Positions 46,298 to 55,078 are shown, counted from the first letter of the stretch. The stretch is DNA of 64,000 nt from Flavobacteriales bacterium (GCA_025210805.1 JAOAQX010000034.1:1-64000); one strand, 5' to 3'. A program made the numbers and translations. The notes: a model not told the origin generated them from the sequence alone.

Positions 46298-47155
46298 ATG
46301 AAAACAGTAATAATCATATTAACAATATTCCTTAGTCTAACGACAGTGAAGACATATGCTTGTGATTGTGAATCTCAAGGGGATTTCTACAAGGTATCTC
46401 CAAATTCTGATTTAGTTGCTTTAGTCAAAGTCAATAAATATCTGACATTTAAAGACATTTATGATAGTCCAACACCAATGTCAATGGAAGTTGAAGTGCT
46501 TGAAGTTTTCAAAGGGGTTGAGAATCGAAAAAAAGTGAAAGTATGGGGTGACTTTGGAAATTTATGCAGACCATACCTCAATCAGTTTTCAGTTGACAGC
46601 TTATATGTCATTGCCTTTCATAAGGGAGAAAAGGGAAATTTTGGTCATATAGATGAAACTGAAAGCGATTATTTTATATCAAATTGTGGTGAATATTGGT
46701 TACAAGCAAATTCAAAATCTGATAAGCTTATTAGTTCTGAATCGACAATTGAAATTAATAGGCTAAGAAATTTTTATGACAGAACTAAAGAATTATCACC
46801 AACTGACTTCAAAGAGATATTTCAAAAAGCTTTAGACTTTCCAGATTTGCAACAGTTTTATCATACAGACTTTGACTCTACTCGAAAACAAGTGATTATT
46901 AAGTATTTCGGAGAAGCTAACCATAATAACTTGCTTGGAGTATCAAAATTTGATAAGCAAATAATAATCAAAACGGAAGAAGAAATTAAAGAAGAAGGTA
47001 TTAAGCATTATTTTGGACTAGGTGATTGGGTTTGCGGAACAAATTCTGTGAGAATGCAACTATCTTATCCAATTGAAGGTGTAACACTTTCCCTTATGTT
47101 TAAGAAAATAAATAATGAGTGGAAGATAACGAATAACGCCTTATGGGAAGAATAA
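46298..47155 (+). CDS. Secreted TIMP/NTR-like protein, putative cassette gene
   Basis: 285 residues with signal peptide. After cleavage it starts ACDCE, the cysteine-led N-terminus of tissue-inhibitor-of-metalloproteinase (NTR) folds. It continues with VEVLEVFKG and further cysteines at CRPYL and SNCGEYW, as in bacterial TIMP-like domains. The C-terminal 130 residues are of unknown type. It is bounded by complementary 11-base sequences. Confidence 0.65.
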   Translation: MKTVIIILTIFLSLTTVKTYACDCESQGDFYKVSPNSDLVALVKVNKYLTFKDIYDSPTPMSMEVEVLEVFKGVENRKKVKVWGDFGNLCRPYLNQFSVDSLYVIAFHKGEKGNFGHIDETESDYFISNCGEYWLQANSKSDKLISSESTIEINRLRNFYDRTKELSPTDFKEIFQKALDFPDLQQFYHTDFDSTRKQVIIKYFGEANHNNLLGVSKFDKQIIIKTEEEIKEEGIKHYFGLGDWVCGTNSVRMQLSYPIEGVTLSLMFKKINNEWKITNNALWEE

Positions 47156-47159
47156 AAAA

Positions 47160-47292
47160 GGGCATAACAATGTATATAAAAAATAGGCGAGACAGTAATA
47201 TATTCAAGTATTTTGGCTCGTATCACAAACTTGTACTTAACGAAATTTTAATACCTCGAAATCGCCTACTTTTCATATACTAAACGTTGTGC
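47160..47292 (+). other. attC-like 133-base hairpin between cassette genes
   Basis: The left arm (47160..47190, starting GGGCATAAC and ending TAGGCGA) and right arm (47262..47292, starting TCGCCTA and ending GTTGTGC) pair over about 31 bases with mismatches and one gap. The outermost boxes GCATAAC and GTTGTGC correspond to R'' and R' of an integron attC. No integrase gene is nearby, and the central spacer of 71 bases is on the long side of attC sites. Confidence 0.5.
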
Positions 47293-47309
47293 TTCATTAA
47301 AAAAAACGA

Positions 47310-48302
47310 ATGGTTCATAAAAAACAAAGGGTAATACAGCATATTATGGAAGATGAGTCTTTTAAGATTATTAAAGACCATTTGCCAAAAGAATGGGTTG
47401 TTCGAGAATTTAATCATCCTGATTATGGGGTTGATTTAGTTATAGAATTATTTGAATCAATCAATGCAAAAGTTTCTGAGACCTTAGGCGAATATCTATA
47501 TGTTCAGGTTAAATCCGTTCAGGAATTAGAGATTAAAAAGGAGAAATTATATCCAGTTCAAAACGTTGCAAAAGGAAATTGGAAAGAAGACAAATCAGAA
47601 TATATTGAAGTTGAAGTTGTAAAGTTTGTATTAGACACAAATAGCATATATACAGTTCAATCATTAGGTTCAAGTATTTCATTTGTGTTGTTTGTCGTAG
47701 ATTTAAAAACCAAGGATGTATACTTTATATGCCTTAACGATTTCATTGACAAAATTCTACTACCACAAAATCCAAACTACACAGACCAAGGTTCTGTGAC
47801 AATTACAATTCCGACTTTAAATAAATTATCTGAGAAGATTATCAGCAGATTTGCATTGGAAATTTATGGTAAACGAGCGAAATTCTTATCTGCTTTTGCA
47901 AAATTTGCATATCAAAAGAATGAATTATCATATTTGTTAAAGTATAAAGATTTTCCAGTGGTAACTAAACGGGATGAAATTGAAAATGTTTTTGCCTCTG
48001 AAAGTGACATAAGACGACAGGTGTTGTTTTTTATTGAACAAATACAAGGTCTTGACATATGGGAATATAAGGCTTGGGAAGTATTATCTGCTGCCAAAAG
48101 TGAGTTAATGGATTTAAAGAAAAGATTAAATGACGGAGAGGATTTGAATTCCTTGATTGAGAAAATACTAATTACTTGGCATAGATTATCAAATCTTGTG
48201 AATATGTATGAAGAACTAACGAGAGAATGGTTCTTGCCTAAATTTTTGAGTTTTATGACTTCCTACCCTAATATGCCTGATGTAATAGTGGAAAAGAAAT
48301 AA
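47310..48302 (+). CDS. DUF4365-like protein (nuclease-fold candidate), cassette gene
   Basis: 330 residues without signal. The N-terminal half carries DYGVDLVIELFE and LYVQVKSV, the D...(Q)-x-K spacing of PD-(D/E)xK nuclease-like DUF4365 domains. A helical C-terminal half follows. A defence or DNA-processing role is inference. Flanked by TTGTGCTT (47287..47294) and AAGCACAA (48306..48313). Confidence 0.6.
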   Translation: MVHKKQRVIQHIMEDESFKIIKDHLPKEWVVREFNHPDYGVDLVIELFESINAKVSETLGEYLYVQVKSVQELEIKKEKLYPVQNVAKGNWKEDKSEYIEVEVVKFVLDTNSIYTVQSLGSSISFVLFVVDLKTKDVYFICLNDFIDKILLPQNPNYTDQGSVTITIPTLNKLSEKIISRFALEIYGKRAKFLSAFAKFAYQKNELSYLLKYKDFPVVTKRDEIENVFASESDIRRQVLFFIEQIQGLDIWEYKAWEVLSAAKSELMDLKKRLNDGEDLNSLIEKILITWHRLSNLVNMYEELTREWFLPKFLSFMTSYPNMPDVIVEKK

Positions 48303-48312
48303 CGAAAGCACA

Positions 48313-48444
48313 ATCGAGTAGACGGCTCCGCCAACTAAACTGACGGAGTTCGCCTCTCAAATAAGCGAAGCGATTCATGAAAACCTATAAAATTAAAACA
48401 ACTGAATACTCCACCGTACGTACGGGTCTCGTATACGGCGGTTC
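48313..48444 (-). mobile_element. Group II intron 3' end remnant (domains V and VI)
   Basis: Read on the minus strand, GAACCGCCGTATACG...CGTACGTACGGTGG (48411..48444) is a domain V: 8-bp lower stem, CG bulge, 4-bp upper stem. GAGAGGCGAACTCCG...CGGAGCCGTCTACTCGAT (48313..48358) is domain VI with the usual bacterial intron 3' terminus. About 52 extra bases separate the two. No intact reverse transcriptase precedes it; traces such as GFISLSNYYSK resemble the maturase C-terminus. The 3' end abuts the AAGCACAA box. Confidence 0.7.
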
Positions 48445-48804
48445 AGTAATGATACTTACTTAGAATAGTAATTTGATAGACTTATAAAACCTCGTTGTAC
48501 AAATCGTTTCGTACTGCTGCCCTACCCCTTTGGTAACTACCTTTCCACTTAGATTACTTAATGACGTTAATTCCTCAGATAAGGGACTTTAACTTATTAG
48601 AAATAGCATTTTTCTCTTCGAAAATGATTAATTTTACCATTCAAGGCACACACAGTGTATAAATGTTTATAGTAACTAAACACCATTAAAAACAGATAGT
48701 TAACCTTCATCAGAAAGAAAATACGTTGATTGAAAAATGTTTTTAACCTAAAGAATAAATTTAACAATTCAAGTAACGAAGAAGAAAAAATATACCAAAT
48801 AACA
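48445..48804. other. Degenerate stretch upstream of intron remnant
   Basis: About 360 bases with no convincing gene. The minus strand near 48460-48530 encodes interrupted traces of a group II maturase end; the remainder up to the lipoprotein gene shows nothing I can name. Confidence 0.4.
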
Positions 48805-49224
48805 ATGAAGATAATGTTTACAATAATAATTTCGATGTTTTTCCTGTCTTGTGACCCTGGACTTATTAACAATTATGTTGTTGAAAATAAATCAGATTAC
48901 TTAATTGAATCCAATATTAGATTAATAAACGGATTTCGAACACTCCAATCGGCTGACTCAATTCAAAGAATTCTAATAAAACCAAATTCTAATATTGAAA
49001 TTGCTAACTATGGAGAAATTAGAAATGCGCATGATAAAAACCAATACTTTTTAGAAGCGTTTGATTCAATCTCATTGCAGATAAATGAAATGAAAATATT
49101 AAAAAAGATTAAGAATAGGAATAGTTGGAATTACAGGGTGATAAATGAAGGATTACTGTCAATGGATGAAGTCGAATATAAATTGGTGATCGAAAATAGT
49201 GACTTGAAAAAATCAAATGAATAA
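48805..49224 (+). CDS. Small lipoprotein, unknown
   Basis: 139 residues from the ATG at 48805, chosen because it begins a lipoprotein signal (MKIMFTIIISMFFLSC); an in-frame TTG at 48730 would bury it. The body is mixed alpha/beta with no known motif. It is in the accessory island and is followed by trailer copy A. Confidence 0.6.
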   Translation: MKIMFTIIISMFFLSCDPGLINNYVVENKSDYLIESNIRLINGFRTLQSADSIQRILIKPNSNIEIANYGEIRNAHDKNQYFLEAFDSISLQINEMKILKKIKNRNSWNYRVINEGLLSMDEVEYKLVIENSDLKKSNE

Positions 49225-49260
49225 AAGAAGGCGAAAGGCTAAATAACTCAACCTTTTTCT

Positions 49261-49455
49261 AGCTTTCCGACAAGTTTTTCATGAAATTCAAGCTCATTTT
49301 ATTTACATAATTTGCTTGATAAACTCCCAAAAAACCAACCGAATTCATACGCATATAGCAAAAAATCAACTCATTGATTTGCTAAACACTTTGGATTCAT
49401 TAGATTTGGGTAAACAAAATATATAGGGAGTATAAACACATTTTTGCTATATAAT
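49261..49455 (+). repeat. Long trailer repeat, copy A
   Basis: Begins AGCTTTCCGACAAGTTTTTC and ends with TATAAACACATTTTTGC; it aligns over its length to 52035..52209. It carries about 30 additional bases with GCATATAGCAAAAAAT, which is complementary to the ATTTTTGCTATAT near the end and can form a hairpin of attC-like shape. Confidence 0.75.
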
Positions 49456-49492
49456 GGTGCATTTAAATAATTATTGTACAAAGATTTGAAAA

Positions 49493-50164
49493 ATGAAAGA
49501 ATTTGGACTAAGAAATACAGACCCAGAAGATATTGAAGACCTACTTGTTAAAGTTGAAGAGTCTTTTGGAATCGAATTTTTTGAAAATGAATTAGTCAAC
49601 ATTCAGACTTTTGGGGAATTGTGTGATTATATCAAAAACAAAATTCAACTTGACAAAAAAGATGATTGCACTAAACAACAAGCATATTATAAATTACGGA
49701 AAGCTATAACCTCTATACTAAAAGTTGACAAAGACAAAATACTACCCGACACTCAACTCACAGAACTTTTACCAAGACAAATAAGAAAAAGTAGAATCAA
49801 TCAAATTGAACAGAACTTGGGGTTTAAATTGTCTCTTTTGCGACCACCTCATTTTATTACAAATTTTCTATTCTTACTTCTAGTTGGCTCTTTTATTAGT
49901 CTATTTTTTAGTTGGCAACTAGGACTTATTGGAATAGGATTTTCTATCGGAGGACTCTGGCTTGCTTACAGATTAGGAAATGAGCTTGACTTAAAAACAG
50001 TAAGACAAGTTGCCGAAAAAATGACTCAAGAGCACTACCTAAAATCGAGACGAAACCCAAAGTCATATAACGAAAAGGAAATTGAAAAAGTCCTGATTGA
50101 TTGGTTTAGCAATGACTTATTAATTGACAAATCGAAATTGACAAGAGAAACGAGATTGATATAA
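49493..50164 (+). CDS. ACP-like domain membrane protein
   Basis: 223 residues. The first 50 residues (IEDLLVKVEESFGIEFFENE...FGELCDYI) resemble an acyl-carrier-protein fold without the phosphopantetheine serine. A second similar unit lies at 60-115. Two membrane segments (about 124-160) follow, and then the start of a third ACP-like unit that stops abruptly at TRETRLI, where the family would continue. It may be C-terminally truncated. The function is unknown. Confidence 0.55.
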   Translation: MKEFGLRNTDPEDIEDLLVKVEESFGIEFFENELVNIQTFGELCDYIKNKIQLDKKDDCTKQQAYYKLRKAITSILKVDKDKILPDTQLTELLPRQIRKSRINQIEQNLGFKLSLLRPPHFITNFLFLLLVGSFISLFFSWQLGLIGIGFSIGGLWLAYRLGNELDLKTVRQVAEKMTQEHYLKSRRNPKSYNEKEIEKVLIDWFSNDLLIDKSKLTRETRLI

Positions 50165-50254
50165 ATAGAATAATTAGAGGTTAAGGTTTGATTCATTAGA
50201 TTTGGAGCGACTAAACCTCTTTGTGCTTCATGTAGAAAAGAAAAGAGAATAGAA

Positions 50255-50719
50255 ATGAACGAATACCAAGGATATTTTGCCGATTGCTATGTTTTAACAA
50301 ATATCAGGACAGAATTGTTTGTAGAGGGATTTCTTGACCATTTTGTTCCAAACAGAAGAGAAACTGCTGATGAATTTGAAGTACCTCAATATGGAGATAA
50401 TCCAGTAGAAACATTTAAAACAGCACGAGAAGCAGTTAAGTTTTTAGTGGATAATAAACATGTTAAACATAGCTTGTATTGGGCAAACCCAGAAAAATCG
50501 GACTTAAGGGGTGCTGAGCTATTCTTCACAGATGATGCACACATAATCATGGGAATTTACTGTGAGACAAAATATCCTAACACGAAGATAGAAGACAAGA
50601 TTTTTAAAGAAATAAAAGAATTCTGCGGTAGTGACTTTGGCTATATTACGTATGAAGACACTCCTCCGCATAACAGTATAGAATTCAAAGAAATGATAAA
50701 AAGAACAAAATCACAATAA
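50255..50719 (+). CDS. Unrecognised 154-residue cytoplasmic protein (immunity-like size)
   Basis: No signal peptide or membrane segment. Acidic and aromatic residues are frequent (ADEFEVPQYGDNPVETF, HSLYWANPEKSDL). Upstream an AGAGGTT/AACCTCT inverted pair and TTGTGCTTCAT (50220..50230) match the cassette boundary at 47287. The size and composition suggest an immunity protein, which is a guess. Confidence 0.6.
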   Translation: MNEYQGYFADCYVLTNIRTELFVEGFLDHFVPNRRETADEFEVPQYGDNPVETFKTAREAVKFLVDNKHVKHSLYWANPEKSDLRGAELFFTDDAHIIMGIYCETKYPNTKIEDKIFKEIKEFCGSDFGYITYEDTPPHNSIEFKEMIKRTKSQ

Positions 50720-50773
50720 AACTATTACGCCATAGCCGAAACGTTATAAAACATTAAAAAAAAACACATAACA

Positions 50774-51903
50774 ATGAAAAAAATAACTTGTGTAATCATA
50801 ATAATACTTGTTAGTAATTTCAAAGTATTTGCGAATCGCGCTATGTATGTAAATGATTTTGCAAATATCTTGGGGAATGTTACAACTGAAAATGAACTAT
50901 TGACCTATGCTCAAAATAACGGAATAAAGACATTATTGCTTTACGATCTTCATATTATTAATAGCAATTATAATTTGCTAAATCCAGCAACTAATTTTAT
51001 TTTAGCAGATTTCATTTACAAAGCTAAGACAATCTATGGGGTATTAGATGTTGCTGCAATTGCTGAAAACGCTTTTTTTTCACTAACGTTATAGATGTTT
51101 TCAACAATAGCCGAAGCAACCCTTTGGAGAAATTTGATACTTATAATTTGGAATTTGAGTATTGGGATAACTCTACGACTAACCCTGGAGGATACTATTG
51201 CAATAATTACTTAACTCCTAATAATTTACCATGCACTGTAAATGGAGCCTTTCAGTTTTTCATTACTATTTTACAAGAAATGAAAACTCTTGCTAACAAC
51301 AATACTCATTCAATAAAGACAGAAGCTTATGTAGGATGGCCAACAGCTGCTCAGGCCGCTATAATAGGTGCTAATTTAGATAGACTACGATTACATGCCT
51401 ATGTAAGTAATCCGAATACATCTTTTAATTATTCTAAGGATAGACTTATAGATTTCGCTAATAGTACTCCTGGATTAAATATCTCAATTATTTTTTCATC
51501 AGAACCTAATTTTATGCAAAGTTGGCTAAATAACAATTCCATGGGTTCTGCTGAACACATTTATAAAGCTGATTACCTTAATGAGTCTTCTGTATGGGCT
51601 AACAACATTAACCTAGAAGGATTTACATATTTCGCTTATACCTACAACACTGGAATTACTCTTTCAACCAATCATCACACGCCTTACAAAGAGCTAATTA
51701 CCTTTCCTAATCTTGTACAAAATATCCTAACCATTGAAAACATTAAAAATCTAAAAAACATTAAAATCTATAACAATTCAGGTCAGTTAGTTACAGAAAC
51801 AAAAGTTACTAAAATTGATTTCACCAACCTATCAAAAGGAATTTACATATTGCAATTACATACAGACAACGACATTTTAACAAAAAAAATAATAAAGGAG
51901 TAA
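50774..51903 (+). pseudogene. T9SS-secreted TIM-barrel-like protein, frameshifted at T8
   Basis: The signal peptide (MKKITCVIIIILVSNFKVFA) begins one frame, which stops at 51092-51094 just after a T8 run (51073..51080). One added T would restore the frame: NAFFFTNVIDVFNN then the second part to 51903. The joined product would be about 376 residues, with repeated beta-alpha phrases (GIKTLLLYDLH, YGVLDVAAIAEN, LDRLRLHAYV) and a type A T9SS sorting domain (KIYNNSGQLV to LTKKIIKE). It is either a pseudogene or phase-variable. Confidence 0.7.
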
Positions 51904-52034
51904 AACATTTTACAATAACGAGGTCTTCAGATTGTTCGCAGAGCAAAACATAAACTCAGTAGCCTGCCCCAAAACATCGGGATTGACTAAGTCCCACAGC
52001 CTTGTACCGATTACTTACTTCAAAAAACATCTCA

Positions 52035-52209
52035 AGCTTTCCGACAAGTTTTTCATGAATTTAAGCTCATTTTATTTACATAATTTGCTTGATAAATTCC
52101 CAAAAAACCAACTTAATGATTTGATAAATCCTTTGGATTCATTAGATTTGGGTAAACAAAATATATAAGGCGTATAAACACATTTTTGCTATATAATTGT
52201 TGTTTAAAT
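52035..52209 (+). repeat. Long trailer repeat, copy B
   Basis: Second copy of 49261..49455, including CTTTGGATTCATTAGATTTG and AAGGCGTATAAACACAT. The latter string is also at 46230..46244. The upstream part (51904-52034) holds degenerate trailer sequence with no gene. Confidence 0.75.
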
Positions 52210-52232
52210 AACTCTTACACTTAATTAAACAA

Positions 52233-52859
52233 ATGAAAATTATATTAGACGAACATAGGGATTTATTACGAAAAATGATAGGTTGTTCTATTGAGTTTGG
52301 ACTTTTACCTAAATTAAGTGTTCAATCTGGAGGGTGTTTGCCAGATGGTAACTTTTATGATACGACGAAGAATTATGGGAGTTTTTACAGTTCCTATCTA
52401 CTTAATTTACGAATGCGTAGAAATGATAACGATCGATTTTGGATAACAATTTCACCTGGACCAGATTCTCCAATAAAACCTTGGTCTCCATTATGGATTT
52501 ACTCTAATCTCGGCTTTGATAATGGTAATGTAAAAAAAGATTATTCGTTTTATGAAGAAAGTATAGGTTCTGAACCTAAAGGTAATGAAACAGAAATTGC
52601 TTCTCAGGAAAATGACTTTTTAAAAAATCACCATTTTGATTTTGGTCTTAATCTGATGTCAAAATGGTTAAATAGTGAAAAAGTAACACAAATTGAACTT
52701 TATGATTGTTCCCCATATGCTGCATGTATTATCCAACATAATTCTGGCAAGAAATGGTGTCTATATGCAGAATATGATTTTGAATTTTGGATCAATTTCA
52801 GTGAAGATATGATAACAGGAATTCGAGAAAATTGTAAATTACAGGAAATTATAAAATAA
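52233..52859 (+). CDS. Unrecognised 208-residue protein
   Basis: No signal peptide. Rich in aromatic residues (RFWITISPGPDSPIKPWSPLW), with a possible beta sandwich. It directly follows trailer copy B. I cannot assign a family; an immunity or cassette-borne accessory protein is a guess from context. Confidence 0.6.
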   Translation: MKIILDEHRDLLRKMIGCSIEFGLLPKLSVQSGGCLPDGNFYDTTKNYGSFYSSYLLNLRMRRNDNDRFWITISPGPDSPIKPWSPLWIYSNLGFDNGNVKKDYSFYEESIGSEPKGNETEIASQENDFLKNHHFDFGLNLMSKWLNSEKVTQIELYDCSPYAACIIQHNSGKKWCLYAEYDFEFWINFSEDMITGIRENCKLQEIIK

Positions 52860-52894
52860 GCACTACCCTACTCCCATACGTTATACAACATTTG

Positions 52895-53431
52895 ATGAAG
52901 CAAAAAACGACATTACTAATAATCGGATTTTTTCTCTTGATTTCTTGCTCAGAAAAATCAGAATTTATGAATGACTGCAAATGTAAAAAGGTAGATTTAA
53001 CCAGTGGAATAATTGTAAATGGAAAAGACAATCGATATTCTGTAGTTTTGCCAGATAGCAGTTGGAAACCTGAAATTACAGCGACAGGAATAAGTGCAGG
53101 AACTTATGAAGAAAATGCTTTTAAGTATTTTGGAATTAATGAAATGAGGAAAGCACAACCTTGGATGACTCTTGAGGAACAACAAAAAAATGTGGAAAGT
53201 AAGTATAATGTAATTGAATCTGGAATAACAGACTTATTCGAAAAGAAATCAATATGGAATCTTGTTGAGGAAAAAGTTGACACAATTCCAATTATCACAT
53301 TATACATTATTGTTGAACATCCAAAAAATGAATTGTTCTATACCATTGATCTTTCAGTGTCACAAAACAAGTACAGAAAGAAAGAATTATGCGAATTAGA
53401 AAACATAATTAAGTCATTTAAAATGAATTAA
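52895..53431 (+). CDS. Lipoprotein, PsbP/DUF-like, unknown
   Basis: 178 residues from the ATG at 52895. Lipobox GFFLLISC, then a globular domain (YSVVLPDSSWKPEITATG and TIDLSVSQNKY) whose layout resembles PsbP/Mog1-like sheets, tentatively. It ends KMN at a stop codon that is the first base block of the short trailer repeat. Confidence 0.55.
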   Translation: MKQKTTLLIIGFFLLISCSEKSEFMNDCKCKKVDLTSGIIVNGKDNRYSVVLPDSSWKPEITATGISAGTYEENAFKYFGINEMRKAQPWMTLEEQQKNVESKYNVIESGITDLFEKKSIWNLVEEKVDTIPIITLYIIVEHPKNELFYTIDLSVSQNKYRKKELCELENIIKSFKMN

Positions 53432-53510
53432 AAAAAATGTTCAGTAACTAGGTATTCAACAGCTCAAAGAGCTATCTAAAAATCCACAAAACATCTGGAT
53501 TGACTAAAAA
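53423..53510 (+). repeat. Short trailer repeat, copy 1
   Basis: AATGAATTAAAAAAAATGTT followed by CAGTAACTAGGTATTCAACA and AGCTATCTAAAAATCCACAA; nearly identical to 54991..55078. The repeat starts inside the last codons of the lipoprotein gene. Confidence 0.85.
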
Positions 53511-53597
53511 CCATAGCGTTTCTTAAATTCGAAGAACATCTCAAGCACTACAACAACCACGCATCAAACCATCAAAAACCAACACATATAGCAAAAA

Positions 53598-53999
53598 ATG
53601 AATAAAGTCAAATTAGAAGTTTTTCATAAAAAAGAACAAGTAACAACTACACTTTATGTTGAGCAATTATCAAAAAACAAATTTCGAATGATTGACAATG
53701 ATCTCTGCAATCCTAAATTAACATTAGGGACGGAATTCGAAACTAAAATAAATGAAATGCGAAAACATGAGATAATAAAAATCATAAAAGAATCAGAATT
53801 CATTACTCGCAGGTTTGAGTTGACACCTAATCATAAAGAATCTGACTATCGAATGTTAGGAGAAGAATTGGCAAAAAGAGGTGGATTTTGGCAAGTTGAC
53901 TTTGATTGTTTAGCGACTATAAATATCCCAAAGGATTTCGAATTTGACATTGACCAAGTAATTAAAGAATTAGGCTTAAAATTAGTAGAGATAACTTAA
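53598..53999 (+). CDS. DUF4265-like protein
   Basis: 133 residues, cytoplasmic, compatible with the DUF4265 pattern (LYVEQLSKNKFRMIDND...LGTEFE, then SEFITRRFELTP and a closing IKELGLKLVEI). The function is unknown. It overlaps the following small frame in TAATG. Confidence 0.5.
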   Translation: MNKVKLEVFHKKEQVTTTLYVEQLSKNKFRMIDNDLCNPKLTLGTEFETKINEMRKHEIIKIIKESEFITRRFELTPNHKESDYRMLGEELAKRGGFWQVDFDCLATINIPKDFEFDIDQVIKELGLKLVEIT

Positions 54000-54106
54000 T
54001 GAAGTACTTTAAACGAAATTGGAAGGCTTGCCGACCAAATCTTGACCTAAGTAAATTTATGGAGTTCACCATTGAAAAAGAGGAATTTGAAAGTAAATGG
54101 AATTAA
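53999..54106 (+). CDS. 35-residue translationally coupled peptide
   Basis: Start ATG shares bases with the previous stop (TAATG). The product, MKYFKRNWKACRPNLDLSKF and a short acidic end, is not recognised. It could be a real coupled peptide or the remnant of a truncated gene. Confidence 0.3.
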   Translation: MKYFKRNWKACRPNLDLSKFMEFTIEKEEFESKWN

Positions 54107-54279
54107 AACCAATCTTACATAATTAAGCCTAAAAACTTGCACGCAGAACAATCTAAAAATCCACAAACATCGGTTTACAAAAAATTTAGTCTGGAAATTC
54201 AAGCCCTAAAACAGGAAATTTCAGATTATTTCGCAAAAAGTGAGTAATTTTAACTAGTAATCAGTTTAATATTTAGATA

Positions 54280-54582
54280 ATGAAAAAAAGAAATATCTTT
54301 AAGCATATTTTGTTTAGAACAATAATAATCATAGCACTTACTTTCGCTTCAATATTCATCGGATTATCTACATTAAATCCAGATAGAACATGTGGAACAG
54401 GAGATGTACTAGCAATTATTCCTTGGTTTTTAGCTTTCTATATACTTTGGTCTTTAGTTTTATTTTATGAAATATTTTATTTAGCTAAAAGAAAACAGAA
54501 ATTAAAGAGGAATGCTAATATAATTATGATTTTGTTATTACCTGTTATCATAATTTTATTTTTGCTTTTCAACAATGTGTAA
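54280..54582 (+). CDS. 100-residue membrane protein
   Basis: Three hydrophobic segments (about 12-30, 44-66, 80-98) with a basic loop RKQKLKRN. Unknown family; a cassette-island gene. 54107-54279 upstream has degenerate trailer sequence (CGCAGAACAATCTAAAAATC). Confidence 0.55.
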   Translation: MKKRNIFKHILFRTIIIIALTFASIFIGLSTLNPDRTCGTGDVLAIIPWFLAFYILWSLVLFYEIFYLAKRKQKLKRNANIIMILLLPVIIILFLLFNNV

Positions 54583-54656
54583 CGTATTTACAGAAATATC
54601 GACTATAGCTGAAGCTAATCTGTTACTTCGTAAAATAACAACAAAGACTATATAAA

Positions 54657-55000
54657 ATGGATCAAACATCATAACAGGTATTCTTATTGGAGGTACAAGT
54701 ATTTATCTCATTATTCTTCTAATAATTGCTCAGGTGAAATACGCTTCCTTTATCGACTATATAAAAAAAATCAAACCAGATTATAAAGAAGACCTTGGTG
54801 GTTTATGGGTAACGGATAAAGGTGGAGGCTGGGTTTCTGGTGAGTATTGGTTTAGAACACCTCTACCGATTGCAATTAAAACTAAAAACAAGAAGTTAAA
54901 AAAATTGGTTCAATCACATGATAAGACAATCAAACTTTTCTGGATCTCTGCGATTATCATTTTGCCCGCAATAATTGTTGTTTTGAATTTAATGAATTAA
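54657..55000 (+). pseudogene. Two-helix membrane protein, probable frameshift near its start
   Basis: The GTG at 54734 opens an 88-residue frame, but the same frame is open upstream and encodes a good membrane helix (ITGILIGGTSIYLIILLIIA) without a start codon. An ATG at 54657 (MDQT) would supply it if one base were gained or lost near 54668. I therefore read one gene of about 113 residues broken by an indel. A second helix ends the protein at LMN. Confidence 0.5.
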
Positions 55001-55078
55001 AAAAAATGTTCAGTAACTAGGTACTCAACAGCTCAAGAGCTATCTAAAAATCCACAAAACATCTGGATTGACTAAAAA
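54991..55078 (+). repeat. Short trailer repeat, copy 2
   Basis: Matches 53423..53510 except for one substitution (TATTC/TACTC) and one base missing in CTCAAAGAGC. It again begins in the last codons of an unrelated gene. Confidence 0.85.

Noticed and set aside
48597-48872. Minus-strand 91-codon frame as a reverse transcriptase fragment
   Set aside because: It lies over the plus-strand lipoprotein start and has no reverse-transcriptase motif; only the region 48313-48530 resembles a group II intron end.
51932-52168. A 78-codon frame over trailer repeat copy B
   Set aside because: It coincides with a repeat whose other copy (49261) has stops in the same frame; no signal, motif or ribosome site supports it.
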